A program made the position numbers and the translations under genes. From the NCBI GenBank assembly GCA_003864495.1, contig ML133461.1:62001-126000 (forward strand): 64,000 nucleotides of DNA, in the 5' to 3' direction. Positions 12,701-27,700 of the stretch are shown here, one piece after another. The notes under the pieces are model-generated. The model saw only the letters and a program-made list of their open reading frames with translations, ran no database searches and was not told the origin of the DNA. How positions within the stretch are numbered: position 1 is the first letter of the stretch; each line of letters begins with the position of its first letter. Source of the stretch: Nemopilema nomurai (Eukaryota > Cnidaria > Scyphozoa > Rhizostomeae > Rhizostomatidae).

Positions 12701-15700
12701 TAACATAAACATATATGTGAATGAATTATGTTATAAGCAAGATTTTTCTAGTATATAAGGAGCCATTGGCTCTCTTGAATCACCAAAGGGTGTTTAGGGT
12801 GTCTTTGAGCAAGTTTTAAAACGACTAGGTACACGGTGCTGATGTCCTCACCCAAATAAATCAAAAGAAGAGGGAACTTGTATGGAACAATATAGGCGTT
12901 GATATACACCATTTTCAATGGGATTTACAACTAAGATGGAGATAATTTGAGATTGGTCAGCAGTGTTTGATTGAGCATGAAAGATAAAACCAGTTTCGGA
13001 GCTCTCGATGACAAACAATATAAACTAATACCTGAGAAATAGAAAATAAAGGAGAAAATTCCTTATCGTCAAAGATTGAGAATCTGTAATCACCACACGC
13101 CTTTGCAAAGCAGAAGGCCCAAACAAAACTGAAATGGCAATAAAAATCGAGTGGAAGGTAAAGAAGATTTGCTTGTCGAAAAATGTACTGTACAGCAGTA
13201 AAGGACCGCAAAGGCCTTTGGTTAGCACAAGGGGAAGGTTCATATGACCAAGGGCTTCACAGCCTCTAGCTGCATACCTTAACCGAGCTATCGGAAGAAG
13301 CACCAATCATCTGCAAACCAGCAGCAGTGTAGCAGATGCTGTTGATCGCCAATGCACCGATGGAGAACTTTCCAACCTGAAATCGAAAGGAGTGAAGTTT
13401 GATTGCAGTATACCGGTGCTTAGTCAACGTCTTTCGCTCCACATAGCAACGCTATAGCAGTGATTACAACATGACATCGCTATAGCAGTGATTACAACAT
13501 GGCATCGCTATAGCAGTGATTACAACATGGCATCGCTATAGCAGTGATTACAACATGGCCTCGCTATAGCAGTGATTACAACATGGCATCGCTATAGCAG
13601 TGATTACAACATGACATCGCTATAGCAGTGATTACAACATGACATCGCTATAGCAGTGATTACAACATGGCATCGCTAAAGTAGGAACTTAGATAGGTAC
13701 AGTAGATTGTGGGAAATGTTGTTATGATCCATATCATCAAGTGGTGCTAAATGATTCTTGGTATATTATGAGGAAAAGCTATACTAAATCAGTCACAATC
13801 ACATACGACTTAAAAAAAAGCGTTTAAATAAAGTTCAGTCTTCGCGACAATAGGATATTTTCATTAACAGACCGGTCAAATCTAAATACAAGGACAAATA
13901 ACCAAAAACACATCATATTGATGTCAGATCAATACTAGAAGCTGGCTGAAACGTGACTCGAAGTATTAGATAATCGCATCTGAAAAGTTCATCTTGGACA
14001 AAAGTTCAATTTACTTAATACGTGGGGTTACCCAAGAGACAATAATATGCAATAACTCCCGCCTTTATCGCGTTATCTTGTACTGATATATTCTCTACAA
14101 TTGAGGGTATAATAACAGGGACAAACATGTAGAAATCGCTTACCCTTGTGCCAGACTCCACAGCCCAGAAGAAGACCTCTCCAAGCAACGCAGATGAAAT
14201 CAAATGTCTTCCTGATGGAGAGAAGGCAACTGCGCGGATAGAAGTCTCATGGCCTTTAAGGAGCTGAATAGGAAAGCAATGGGGTGTGAGAATCTTGGAG
14301 GATGCACTCCTTTAGTGACTCACAACAGAGAATCGAAAAAAACTAAAGTAATTATATTGGGTACATAATGAGTTCAAGGTGGTCTGCTTGAAAGATTGAT
14401 GCCTTGAACAGCAATGAGGTACTTTAGTAAAATATATTTAGGTACATTGGATGAAAGAAAAGCAAACGTATAAGAAAGGAAGAGTAGATGTCTTGAATAG
14501 CAGTGAAACCGAAAAACCAACACACAGCAAAGCAAATAGATGTTACATCTTTCCAACGAACGAGAGAAAACAAGATGCTTAGTTGGAAATAAAGCAGCCA
14601 CTTCTTGGAACCCAATAAAGCAATGATATTTTGACCAGGTTTTTATATTGTAAATAGAAGTTTTTCTTTATTTGAAATATCGTTCTTCAAAAATAAAAAA
14701 GGAATTAATCGACCAGACACTATGATTATAATGTCTACATACCGCTTTCCGTTTATTTGTCAATAAATTCCAAATCTTGATTAGGCAGTCCCAACCGCCC
14801 AGGGCAACAAGACAACCATCAGGGTCGCAAGCAACACTGTTGTAGGGGCGGCTATTAAAGGAAACACAGTAAATGAATGTTGGTCGAAACAAATAACTAA
14901 TCATGGACTCCATATTCAAACAAAATTGCTCACGTGGTTTCTGGCACGAATCGGGTTTTCCAGTATTTTTTGCTTTTTCACAAGTTTCCAGCGTGTTCAA
15001 AATATCAAATTCCCAGATAAATGTTCCAGTATATTTTTGGTTCTTCGATTATTAACTCAACAAAATGTTGAGAGCGAAGCGAAATGTTAGGAAAGTGGCG
15101 CATACTTTCCACTCTTGAAATCCATGATCTTCGATCCGTTTCGCACGTTCCAAAGTATGGCCTGACAGTCAAAAGAAACAGAGACAACTTGCTGCTTCGA
15201 GGGTATAGGAACACAGCACGTTACAGGTCGTCTGTGGCCCTTCAAATGATGGACTCTAAAGAGGCAACGAGCAATTTATGCAGCATACGAAGGCTGAAGG
15301 TGTACTTGAATCAGGGCAATGCGAATCAACAACATGACGGATCACGTGTGTATCTCAAGGTGAACAAACAAATAAACTTGGTGACAGATTTTAAAAGTCG
15401 TTTGTGAAAATTCGAAGCAATCAATTCCAATAAATTTGTTAAAGATTCGACTGAAAAACTCACGAAAATAACACTTATAAAGGATCGCAAATTTACCCTG
15501 GTTGCATTTAATTCTGGTGCTTTTCAATGGAGTTCTATCTATACATCTATTCATCTCTAATCATGAAAGTATCTGGGAATAACGTTCAGGCTCCGATGAA
15601 AAATTCATGATTTTCCAAGTAAAGACTTTTAGATACAGGCTTTGACGGTGTACACCGACAGAATAATTATGTCATCTAACCTGTGCCCTCCTTTGACATG

Positions 15701-18700
15701 CCAGACAGAGAGGGTGCAGTCGATCGACGCACTGACTAGCAACTCTGGTCCGACAAAACAGCATGACTTAATACTATCCGCATGGCCTATAAATCTGCCA
15801 GTTTCCTATGAGAGATAAGAGAGGTCAGAATCACAGCTAAACGGATGGCCATATGGTTGCATAAGGCTTTACGGATAATATGAAAAAAGATAGGAGGACG
15901 TGGGATAGCTGCACTATACATGAACTCGCTTTTGAGAGAGGAAGCGTATTAAAATAAAAACTGGGTGCATTGAAAACTGATGTTAAATTTAGGCGACATC
16001 AGATGCCAAATTTGTCAACTTGATTGCTTCAGATTATTTTTAGATGCAAATCACATTGGAAAAGCCAATCCTGCACATGTTAATATTTCAAAATGCGGCA
16101 TCGAAGGAAAAACAGCAAACATACATGTCCAGTTGCGATGTCGTACATGTAAAGGGTCCCATCTGTTGTTCCACAAGCAAGGGTACCTCCATCTGGTGAT
16201 ATATCCATCGACAAAACAGCCTGCAAGTGAAAAACATCGACAACAAAATAGATTTGCTTAAAAGGTGGTTTGACAATGGTAAACAAAGCAAAAATCTACG
16301 AGGAAAGCATTTACATCTAAAGATTTTCTGCTACACCAAAATTAACACGAGGAAACTGCTGGCAAATTATAGCCAACTTTCCTTTAAAGTATCAAGTTTG
16401 GTTGAAGAATTTCCAACTTGTATATTTGCATCCGGGGCGATGTCAAACGCCTAATTATCAGAAAAAAGGTAGATTTTCGATTCTGCCATCCAATAGAATG
16501 ACTGAGAATGCAAGTAGCTACTGTTGAAAGTCATTGCACCTACCTCGCTGAAAGTCATTGTTCTCTTCAAAGGGGAGGGTTTCGTTGGCTTATTCAACCA
16601 TTGGAAAACATGTTCTTCCTTAGAGTACTGGGCAGCATCTTCGTTGATTTGCTCGGAAGAAGGGTCATTCAAGGCTTGCTGAACAACCAGGACGGGATAC
16701 CTAGAAAAACAAAGGTGGGGGGGTAAAAGGTGCGTCTTGTATATAAATAGAGAACAAATTTGAGAAAAGTAACTTGTCAGGCATGCCAGGGTACACAAGT
16801 AGTACGGTGGCATCTTAGTGACGAACAGCAGTGCAACGATGACGGCAGCATTGATAGGTAACATAATAAAGTACTAAGGTCAAAATGAGGTTACAAGGTC
16901 ACGACCTTTACCAAAGGTCTCGACCTGGATTTAAGGTCAATAAAAACTATTGTAATGTATGTAACATGTAATTGATCTATATTTCATCATCTCTGTATCA
17001 TGTCTGTAATGTAACGCTGTTACTGTGATGTGTACTCTGTTGTTGTTTAGGTTATTGATTGATTGTAACCAGTTCCGTGTATGATAAGTGAATGTATTAG
17101 GAATGTTACTCAGTGGTGATTCGAAAGATGAGGAATACAGGCGTATAAAACGGCATCTCATTAGCGTATAAGCTACACTTTAGAAATTAATTTGGTATCT
17201 ATCCTCTGCCAATGTCATTAGACAATGGTAATCTTTTTGAAGGTGGAATTTAATTTCTGAAAGCTTGTGGAAAACGTCGATAAGCGAATGTACATAGAGG
17301 AAGAGTTGTTCTTCTTGAAGTAATCTAAGACAGAGGCACACTTACTGGTTCAGTATATGCATGTTCTTACTGACAAATGCTTGGTAGTTCTAGAAAAGAC
17401 AAGGTAATATAACTACGGGTTTCATTTAAAAATAATTTAGTATTTAACGGTCGAATAAACAGCGAAAGAGAATATAGAGTAATTATTTGTGGAAAGATCG
17501 AGTGACTGGTCCCAGCGTTACTTATCTTAGGCGTTAGCTGCGTGCGTTTATGGTCAAATTTATACTCACCTCAATGGTACTTTAACTAGTTGAATATATT
17601 CAAAAGAGGTGGCTATTGAAAATACTGAATGATTGCAAATGGATGCAAAGTAGCTACAAACCTTGACTCTGGTGTTTTCAATGAAACTCTGACGCTGTCG
17701 TTCTTGCTGGGCTGATAGATCATCGACTATTGGAAGGAAAGTGTTTCAAACTGATTTAGATAAAGCATTTTCTACTTTCGTGGCAGCAAGAGATTTCAAA
17801 ATTAACTTTGCAAAAATGAGGGTGAGTTAAATGACCAAGGCAAAATAAAAAGCATGTGGCGACCGACTGCCCCATACAAAAATATAGGGGTGGGAGAATA
17901 GACCGCTGAGCAACAAAGTTGACCTGTCGAGTTATGAAACATTGTGTCCAGGTGAATATCAATGCAACTGGCAATGTTTAGAGACTGTCAGTGGCCGATC
18001 AGTGACTTGAATAAAGAAAGTACCGTTTGCCAAGAAGTCTTCAAGAAGCTGGCTTCCAAGTCCTGCTTGGAACTTCGCGTAGATGAATGACAGGGAGCAG
18101 AGAGTGTCTTCCAGGTCCGGCCAAAGACCACCTGCGGCCTAAAACAAATGAGAAAAAACTTATGGCCATTCTTGCTCCATTGAAGGGAAACGCATACATT
18201 AAATGCTCTCTGGATTTTCTTAAATCGGCGTGGGTAAAAATTGCAAATAGAGATGAGATCTTGAAAGTGGATATGGCATTCAACAAACTACATTATTGGT
18301 CGTAGAAGAAGAACAACATACTACCAAGGGTTGAAAAGTGCAATTATGTTAGAGCCGTACCATGTGATGAACAACTTCTGACAAAGCTTTTGCGTCACCT
18401 TGTCTCCATGTATCATTAAACGATCTCCGTTTATAGTAAGCTAGAAAGCAAAGATATCGCACTTTCAAAATTGCTACAAAATACCATTTATCGATAGCTG
18501 CTTATAAATGAACGAAACAAAAATTAAATGCATCGAAATCTTAACACCGCCATGACAGTAAATTGCCAATGAAGCATACCATATTGCTTGCTAAATCGAC
18601 ATTTAAAAGTTAACAGGACAAAATAACACATGCTGTAGATAAAACACTAGAAATGTAGAAGCTACAGAAAGTGTAGAGGTACGAAAAGGTTATGAAAAGG

Positions 18701-21700
18701 GCTGGAGAACGTTACAAAGATAAATTATTTCCTTCTTTCCATGACACGAACGTACATCACAAGACATCCTTGAAATATCAAGTCAATCATAGATGACACA
18801 TCTCAATCTAACAGCTTTCGGTGGTGATTTGAAACAGATAGGGGGTCCCACCTTTGGTCACTGAGGCCCAGGCTCTCTGAGCCAATGTATTAAAATGGTA
18901 AGTATGCATTCGAATACATACCAGCAAGTACTCTATGTATGCGAATCAACATGTCAGAGCTCGAAGAGCGGATGTATTTCTGTTTTACCAAGTTGCGGAC
19001 ATCGGAAAATGTCAGCTGTAAACTGTAGGAAAATGAATGTGAAGGTCAGGATAACTTTTGGGAAAAAGATGTCATTTATGACAGGGAATCAGTTCAAAAT
19101 AGAAATGCATGAGAATCATACACCAAAGAAGAAAACATTGAGCTTTGTTATCTTCTACAAGTGATCCGGATAAGACGATCATAGAAGCGTCAACAGGATT
19201 GTTTTTATCAAAATGTATTTCCTTTTGGCTTGAATTGACTTGTTACTGCAAATCGCTTTAGTTAAACGATCATTAAACATTTTCCCTCTCTTCATTACCG
19301 ATTTAAAGTCATGCTCTAAAAATAAGGCAGACAGGCAGTGTTCGCAATGGGTGAAAGAACAGTGAATAAAATGAGAATGAGAAAAGGGTGATTGACAAAA
19401 GAGCCCTAACCTTTGCTCGTCCGATTGCTGAATAAAGCCCTTAAGAGACCTGGTCAGAATCGTAAACTCGACTCTAGAAACTCCTTTTGTCGCTGAAACG
19501 TTTGTGTCCAAAAGTGTGGAGGCATGCATCTTTTTTGTTGACAAATTTCTGCAGGTTTCCAGGGAGCAAATGATCTCAAATAATTCGTCTTCCGAGAGAG
19601 CTACGATATACAAACAAGAATTAACTTCAATTAATCTGTAGAAGCAACACAGAAATGTTCATTTTTAAACAAAATATTTCTATTGAAATTTCGTTGTTTG
19701 TTTATAACTTCATATTCATTCAGTTCTTATTGTTCTTAATGTCAAAATGGTTGAATCAAATGATTTTATCTTTATTTCTCTGCTGTACGACGAGAAGCAG
19801 GCTTAAAAATATAAGTTATAGAAGGCCAAATAGAACAGAATTTCTAGGCAGTGCGAGATAAAATTCAAAGCGGAGTCGCAACTCTAAGACATTCCTACCA
19901 TGATGCGTTATATACAAGAAGTTCTAACACCAAGTTAAATACAATACAGCTCCGAACCATTAGGCAAAAGCCAACAATGCAACCATACCCATCTAAGTGG
20001 ACTTAAATATGACTTTCTTCATACTGAGCTCAATGGTATGACTATAGCAGGTAAAAAATATGACCGTGTGTTTGCCTGGTGCCAAGTATTCTTCCAATGG
20101 CACCGTTGGCTCAAACGTAAAAAAGACCGAATGATGCAACCAGTACCTTGTCTGCTCACGAACAAAGCCACTAACGACCAAGAAACGAGGTCCTTCCCGT
20201 GGTCACTTTCCAGCCTGTCGCTGATGCTTTGAAGCAGCATCGGCACTGTTTGGGCCAATTTCCGCAAATGGTCCGAAACCTGAGAATTAAAGAGCAAGTT
20301 CAAAGAAGCCAAAATTAACTAATGAAAAAAGGGGGGACCATGAAACGTATTGCTGCTTTTTTATATGAATTTGGCTAGAAAGTCGTCTTTGGTGACTAAC
20401 GAAAGCACATAAAGATTACAAAAGCAAAATAGTAAACAAATTTATAAAAAAATATCAAACTGTACCAATTTTGGAAAATATTTACTTCATAGCATTTTCA
20501 TTTGAGAACATACCGTTCTGATAGTATTATAGAAGTATAAACCTTTTGTGTAAGGTAAACACTCTTTCACATGCCAATTTTGAACATTATAGAGCCTTAC
20601 AAAGGCATATCTCAAGGAGTTCAAATATATAGTGCTAAGACATAATTGGTCATTCAAACATAAGCACGATTTATTAGCTGGCCAGTAAAGCAATTCACAT
20701 AGGTGAATTTTCCATCTGTCACTTCTCGCACTAAAAGCTTCTTCACATCAACTCAGGAGAACATCAAATTGGCTCTCATAAAAGAATTGAATGTTGGGAT
20801 ATTGGAAAATCTTACCATCTCGTAAACGCCAAAGAATCGAAGCTCTTCGCAAGCAAGTTTGAGGAAGATTGGCAGATTTGCTTCACGCTTTGAGACAAGC
20901 AGCTTCATCTAAAAAGAGATCGAAAGTGAGAAAATATTTCAAACCAAACCTAGTAATTTGTACATTTGCATGAACCATCGTCTAAAAAAGTTATAAACAG
21001 GAGTCTAAATGAAACGTTGCTCTCCAGAAAATGTACACCCAATTTTTCTTCCACCTTCGGAAATTCTAGCTATGATGTATGACGGATGATCGTCATCCTG
21101 TCCACAAATGAAAACATATGCCTTTAATTGGTCGTCTAGTTGCGCAACAGTTGGTCTCCCCGTGGTCTAGATGTACACGAAATGGGTCCAAGAAATGAAA
21201 ACTCAATCGGCAAAAGCTTCCTTACCTGGTTATTGAAAGCAGATTCATCGAGTTCCTTTCTGTGCTTCTTCAAAAGCCGTCTCACAAACTCCATTCTCTC
21301 CATCATATCAAGTGGGCCAACACGAAGTGTCTCAACACCCTTTCTCCTTGCTTGCAGCGTCTTGGCACAAATCCCATCTTGGTGGCAGGAGATGACAAAG
21401 CAGATGCCCTGTTATAACAAACATATACATCTCACGATATTTGCATCAATCCAAGAACTACTCTTTGAATTATTCTAGGTGCTGATTACCAGCAATGAAC
21501 ACAAAAAGCTGCATTGAAATTCTTATAAATCAGTGTATACTAGCCATGAAGGCATTCTTGAAACAAAACAAACAAGCAGAATCGGTAGCCCATTGATTGA
21601 GTTGCGTTGTGTATAATTAAAGTGGAGTAGAGTTACAGGGAATTATAGCCAGAGTAAATACAAGCCTTCGGAACAGGATCAGGCAACCATCCAAGCAAGG

Positions 21701-24700
21701 AGACTTTGGCAGAGGTCTCAACAAGATCGAGGCCATCAATGAAAACCACCAGATCTTCATTATCTGCCAATCTGCTTGCATCTTCCAGTAACAGGAAAAA
21801 CTCACTTTGAAGATCTCTGCAAAATTATGTCATGAATAATATATAGACAAATAACGGACAGACCACGATCCTAAACAGAAAACGCATTTTGCAGAATGAC
21901 CAAACTGATCTTCGAGCGTAAAAAAATTCAGTCTTACACAACATTTAAAGTAGCAAAATGAGAAATTTTTAATAAAAATTGATTATACGCCCAAGATTCC
22001 TGTAAAAAAGACTAAAAATTCCAAAATTATACAAATAACAGGCATATATATTAATCTCTAGAATTTTACCTAAATGACTCTGGTACATCTCTGGGTTTTT
22101 CCACATGCGGAAGTATTGAAACAAAAAGGTGTTTCACCAAATCGTGAATGCTTCGTTTGTCGGGTACTGCATCGGCAAAAAAGCAAGGACAAGATTGTCT
22201 TTCACCCGTAACATCTTTGTACAGCTTTGCCTAAAATGGATCAAAAAAGCTTCAAAAGAAGAAGAAGAGATAAAGAAGAAGAGAAGAAGAAAAAGTAGAA
22301 GAAGAAGAAGAAGAAATACAAAAACAGTCAAGAGAGAGGTGGAAGTGTGCGACAGTGGATGCACCCACGGCCTCCATAGGCTTCGATGAAGAAGAAGAAG
22401 AAGAAGAAGAAGAAGAAGAGAAGAAGAAGAGACATAAAGCTTGGCTAACAATGTAAGCAGAAAAATGACTGGATGTAATAAGTGCATTGCGAGTCAATCA
22501 AATATTCGAATGCGCCTCAAATGAAGATCCAAGATATCCTGCTTTTTCTGTATGCCTGCTACTCTCGATAAGGACTGTTTCAATCGCCATTTCGGCTCAA
22601 CTGAAAAGCAAAATAGAAATTACCATGAACGAGGTTTTGCCACATCCACTTTTCCCTGCAATCATCAAAACACCGCAATTGGTTTTCCTGGATGAGGCGA
22701 TGACTTCAAGACATTGCTTCAGCGTCGACTTTCTCCCGACAAAATGCTCCGCGGCCTTTTCAGCAAATGCATCGTGTGTATTAACACTTTCCTCCGAATC
22801 ATTTGTCTGAAAATGAAAACAAGGCAACTTAGCGATGAAAATAAGGCAACTTAATTTTAATAATAGCATATTTACCAGAAAAGGCATTCGGCATCATCAT
22901 CTAGAGAAACAACTTGGTAAACTCTAAGTTCCTACATACAAATTGGAAAACTGCAAACAGCTGCAATTTGCAAGGACAAAAGTGAGAGCCACGGTACCTC
23001 CTTCATGTAATTATTTTTCACTGCAGTCCACACATTGTTCAACACAAGGTTTCCAAACCCTTCCAGGTTTGTCACAGTTGGTTTTCCATCCACTACACCA
23101 CCCCAGGAACATGTGTAGCTTCAAAAGAACAAAGAGATTTTTTTACAAAATCCATTGCTAAACTAAATGTCGCAATTGTCACATTGCTAAAATTCGCCAA
23201 CTAAAGAACATAACAAATTATCTCAATGGGTACTTAAAGATAATGTAGTTTGGTGAAAGCAGTTTCGGACAGTCATGCTTTTATAAAAATTCTGAAGGAC
23301 CACAAGAAACAGCTTGATTGAGACATACTTAGACTGCTCAAGGCCGCTTTTCCTTATGTTTCCCTTCAGCACTTCCAACTTGTGAAGTGAATCCATATCG
23401 TCAGTGGAAAAATCTTTGACATATTCTTGTGGAACATCACTAAAAATTAAGTTACAAAACGTGAGGACAAAACATTAATTAGAACACAACATATCGGTGA
23501 CAAATTTATCTAGCCTTCTTCCCAAACGACGACTACAAAGACACTTGATCACGATCAAACTGAAAGCTAGGATGCTCTTTCAGCTTCATGGTTTTAAACA
23601 CTTTTGAGGCTTATCATACGGATGAGTGTTAGGTTTAGCCTGAACATTTTCGGGGAAGATTCGTAAAACGTCTATGCCTCAAAATGTTTGTGCTTTTAAA
23701 ACATTTCGTTTGCGTTATATGGCATGGATCATTGTCAGGGTGCGAGAACAATCTGTTTGCTGGCATAAATAACATGATATCAAAGCTGTCTGTAGGCACA
23801 AATAATGAAGGTAGGCTATAGAATTAGAGAGATGATTCGCAATCAAGTATCAGTTAGGATTGAAAAGGCAACTTCAACTCTTAGCCATTCGATAATTGAG
23901 CTTTGGAAAATCATAAATCATATAATATTTGTTGAACTTAACATCAATCATATAATATTTGTTTGAACTGAACAGTCGTGTTTGAAGTCGTTATTTTCAC
24001 TAATCTCAGACCAGTGTTTACCACAAGAGTGAATCAATCAAAAGTTATTAAAAATTGACAATGCATGTGACTATTGCACATAATTCACACCTCATGAAGC
24101 CTTGATTTCTCATGTAGAAGAATGCTCGCCCATCCACTACATTGGATCTAGTCAGAGCAAACAAGTTCATTTCCAGTTCCGTGATAGATCTGCCCTCGCA
24201 GTGTCCACGCAGTCGCTCGCATCCGGGAATTTTGTCCAAATCGAGGCTGTCCGGGATCCACCCATACCTACCACCGATGATTCCAATAAAAATGTCTGAT
24301 CGCAGAACTTCAGAGAGGCAAATCTCGACTTGGCTGTAAATGCAAAAAATCCTTGAAGAATTTTCATATCAAGTTATGCTTAAGTATTACTTGAAGATAG
24401 CTCTTTTTAAGCTCTAAATGGAGAATTATTCTGAGACAGGAGCAATACAACGATAAAGAAAGATGTCTACGTTCTCTAAATATTCTAACATTAAATCCCT
24501 TAAACAAGCTAACCCTTGATCGTGTGTAAAAACATTAAATACCGACGCACTGTTTTCTATACTGACTCAACATTGAATCCAATTTTTTGCGTTGAAATCA
24601 TGATCAAGTCTTTGACGAAGAGCAGTGGCTAAGGAACTGTTCTGGTAACTTTTTGTTACTGAGACAATCATTTTTGGAGTGAGCAAATTTCAGCTTTAAA

Positions 24701-27700
24701 AGATGGCCATTTTATTTTCACACACTTGTCACAGTAAAAATGTTGTGAATACAATTTATATAGAGTCTATCCTAGCGAAACATTCTTAAGCAAAAAAGAG
24801 TAGGGTATAAACTTTTAGTCCTATGCGACTTCTTGCTTCCTGAATAGCACTTTAGCTTGTAAAGTGGAACAACAATTTAGAAAAACCATAAACTATGACC
24901 AAAAATTCTTGTTACGAGACCTCTCTGATCTTGCTTGCTCCTCTGTAATTCCCCATCGCAAGTCGACTTCGTAAATATTGATGAAATGTTGCATGGCCCG
25001 TGCTCGAAGTTCAGGGAAAACGTATCTAGTGAGAAGATCGCGTTCCCCGTGCATATCTCGAAAGGTTGATGATATGAACACGCGAACACTTTTCCACCAG
25101 GGGGTGCTCCTCTCAATCTTTGGTGACAACGAAACTTCATTCGTGGATTGTTTCACTGGTCTTTTCCCTGATATCTGAAAAAACAACACGGTTTCAAAAA
25201 AATTTAAAAAAAATTCTATTTGGCCATATCATCGTTCATATGTTCAAGATATATTCGTATCAAAGCTGCACATTGAACATCACAATAATCTCATTCTTAA
25301 AAGTTTCAGCAAATCCTGCGAAGTTTTACTAAACCACATGAAAGGACATCAATATGACATTATAGCTATTGTCCGCCCTTTAGATTAAAATCAGCATGGT
25401 AGTGTCCTACAAAATGTCAGCTATGCACGGTAGCGTTTCAATGAATATTTGGATGTCCTATCGCATAAGGCAACAATGTAAATATCGAAGGATCAGATCT
25501 AGGCACGCTGCATTTACGCTGCTAACACCAAGTCAAAATGAGTCGAAGAATACAAAAATGCTTGCGAAAGAACAAGACCAATTCCAGAGAAATACCTGAG
25601 CAGTAGCTAGAGAGAAAGACCACATATCCTAGGGGAGTTAGGCCTAGAATAGGTTAAACGGTTTGTCACTTATAGCCTGGGGCCTAGGCGTATTTGTAGC
25701 ATGCCCGTGCAGAATAATAAACCGGTGCTTTCTATAAAGCATCATAAAATGAAATTGACAGTTACCTTGATATCTCGCAGGTTATAAGCAAGGTCGATGT
25801 TATCAACATGACTTAGTAGCGTGTTGTTGCCTCTTTCTGCAACAAACCTAGAAATGACGTCACAGTGTTACCTAAGCTTTCTTCAAACATGTACGGAAGA
25901 CTTTCCTTTGCATTTAGCACACTTACTACTATTAAAAAAATTAAACATAGGTATCCAGAACAAATCTTCCTCCAGATTAAAGAAGCAAACGTTTTTAACA
26001 CTAGGCAGCAGACATTTTAAATATAGCTAAACAATTTGATGAGAAATGCAACGTTTGCCTTCGCCATTGATGCTGAAAAGCAACCTCATAATGTTCAGCT
26101 GATGCCCCGTAACTAATTCATGGCAACTAAAGGGGATCTCACAATAATTCGTTTCCAGCAATTAACAGAAAGCAAATGTTGCATCGCGTTTAAACACAAA
26201 TCTAGCTGTTGCATAGTGAATATCTTCACACCTCAAAATCTGATCGCTATAAGAGTCAATTGAAATATTCTTCGGTGAAGGCAGCGGCCTGCAGAAGAAA
26301 ATGAATGGCTTAAGAAGATAGATTTGAAGCATTAACAAGAGATAGAGAGGCACGTAATTCAGAGACTAGAATAAATTGACATCGCAAGGTTGACAAAAGC
26401 ATCTGCATGTATTTATACAAACGTAAAAATGTAAGCATATTAAACGAAATTTTATAAATACTGATTACTTCCAATATTAACGGGGCAATTTCCAAGCATC
26501 AAGAAAACTTCAAGATAGCACGTCACATACTCCCCCGAAATTATGCAAGCACTTGTAAATGACAAAAAGCTGACGGAACGAATATCCAGAAAATTACATG
26601 TTATGTAGTGCATTAGCAAACATACATTAATTGTTTTAGCACAAAGCATTTGTTCACTTGTCGAGGAAACTTTTGCTCCCTTTTACTGTGACAGAATCCG
26701 TTCAAAAGGTGTTCAGCCATAGATAATGTAGCAACAGCATCTGGCGTTTGGCCTACCCTTGACCCAATCAATCAATTAATCTGATGAGTATCTTGGTAAT
26801 ACCCAAGGCAATACCTTGAGCAGAAATTGATTGAAGGGCAGTTTAAAGGGTAGTAAAGAGGACCTACCTTGCAGAAGGGGTATGGTCACTTCCACCGGCT
26901 CCTATATTGACGTCAACTAACAGCATGTCCGAGTTGACAAACTGCCGGTATTTGTCGACAAACACTGAGGTTAGAAACTGCCAGAAGTTCTTCACTGAGT
27001 CCTGACTGAAATTGCTTAGAACCATCAGATTGTCGACCTGCCGAGGAAATTTTGAAAATAAAACAAGCAATAAAAACTGACCAACCTTTATGACCTTAAT
27101 AAGGGAGCAGGAGCACAGCATCTTGTAATTAGGCCTAGCCTTTGGTCTTATGTTGCTCCAATTTTAATGCTGTGGAACAGGCTTCGATGTGTCTGCTGCT
27201 TAATGTAAAACTGCGAAGAAAATCTAAGGCCTTCCATACACGAGTCCTGATGGAGAGAATTTAATGTTTCATGTTGCCAGAAAAAAAACTAGAAGAGAAA
27301 TGACGATAAAGATTGAATTGAAAATATCCATTCCCATCTATGAGCCTTATTCATGCATGATGCCGGGAAGCATTGAGTAGCAATATCATTATTTAAAACG
27401 AACATGCATTTCCCCTGAAGAAACAGAGACGTTACAGAGAAACAAACTTGGCATAGATCGTAACAAAAATTATTGCCAGCGGAAGCTTACCTTTATTTGG
27501 TCACTGATCAGCTGCCAAAAGTAATCCTTGATGTCTTCTCCACTGTTCTCTGAGCGCATAAGCTTGAAAAGTGAATAAATTATTGGTAAAGGCATATGTT
27601 GCATATATAGTTATTTCTGCATATTAATTAAAATCTAATTCAAGGTTGACACAGGTTCATTTGTCATAAATTTTGATGAGTGTGAAATTTACTGTGCATT

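Noticed and set aside
13451..13677. CRISPR-like repeat array
   Set aside because: The units abut with no unique spacers and lie in an animal intron.
22134..22497. Ser/Leu/Phe-rich and Lys/Arg-rich open frames
   Set aside because: They derive from the GAA arrays and from antisense to TEP1 exon 23.
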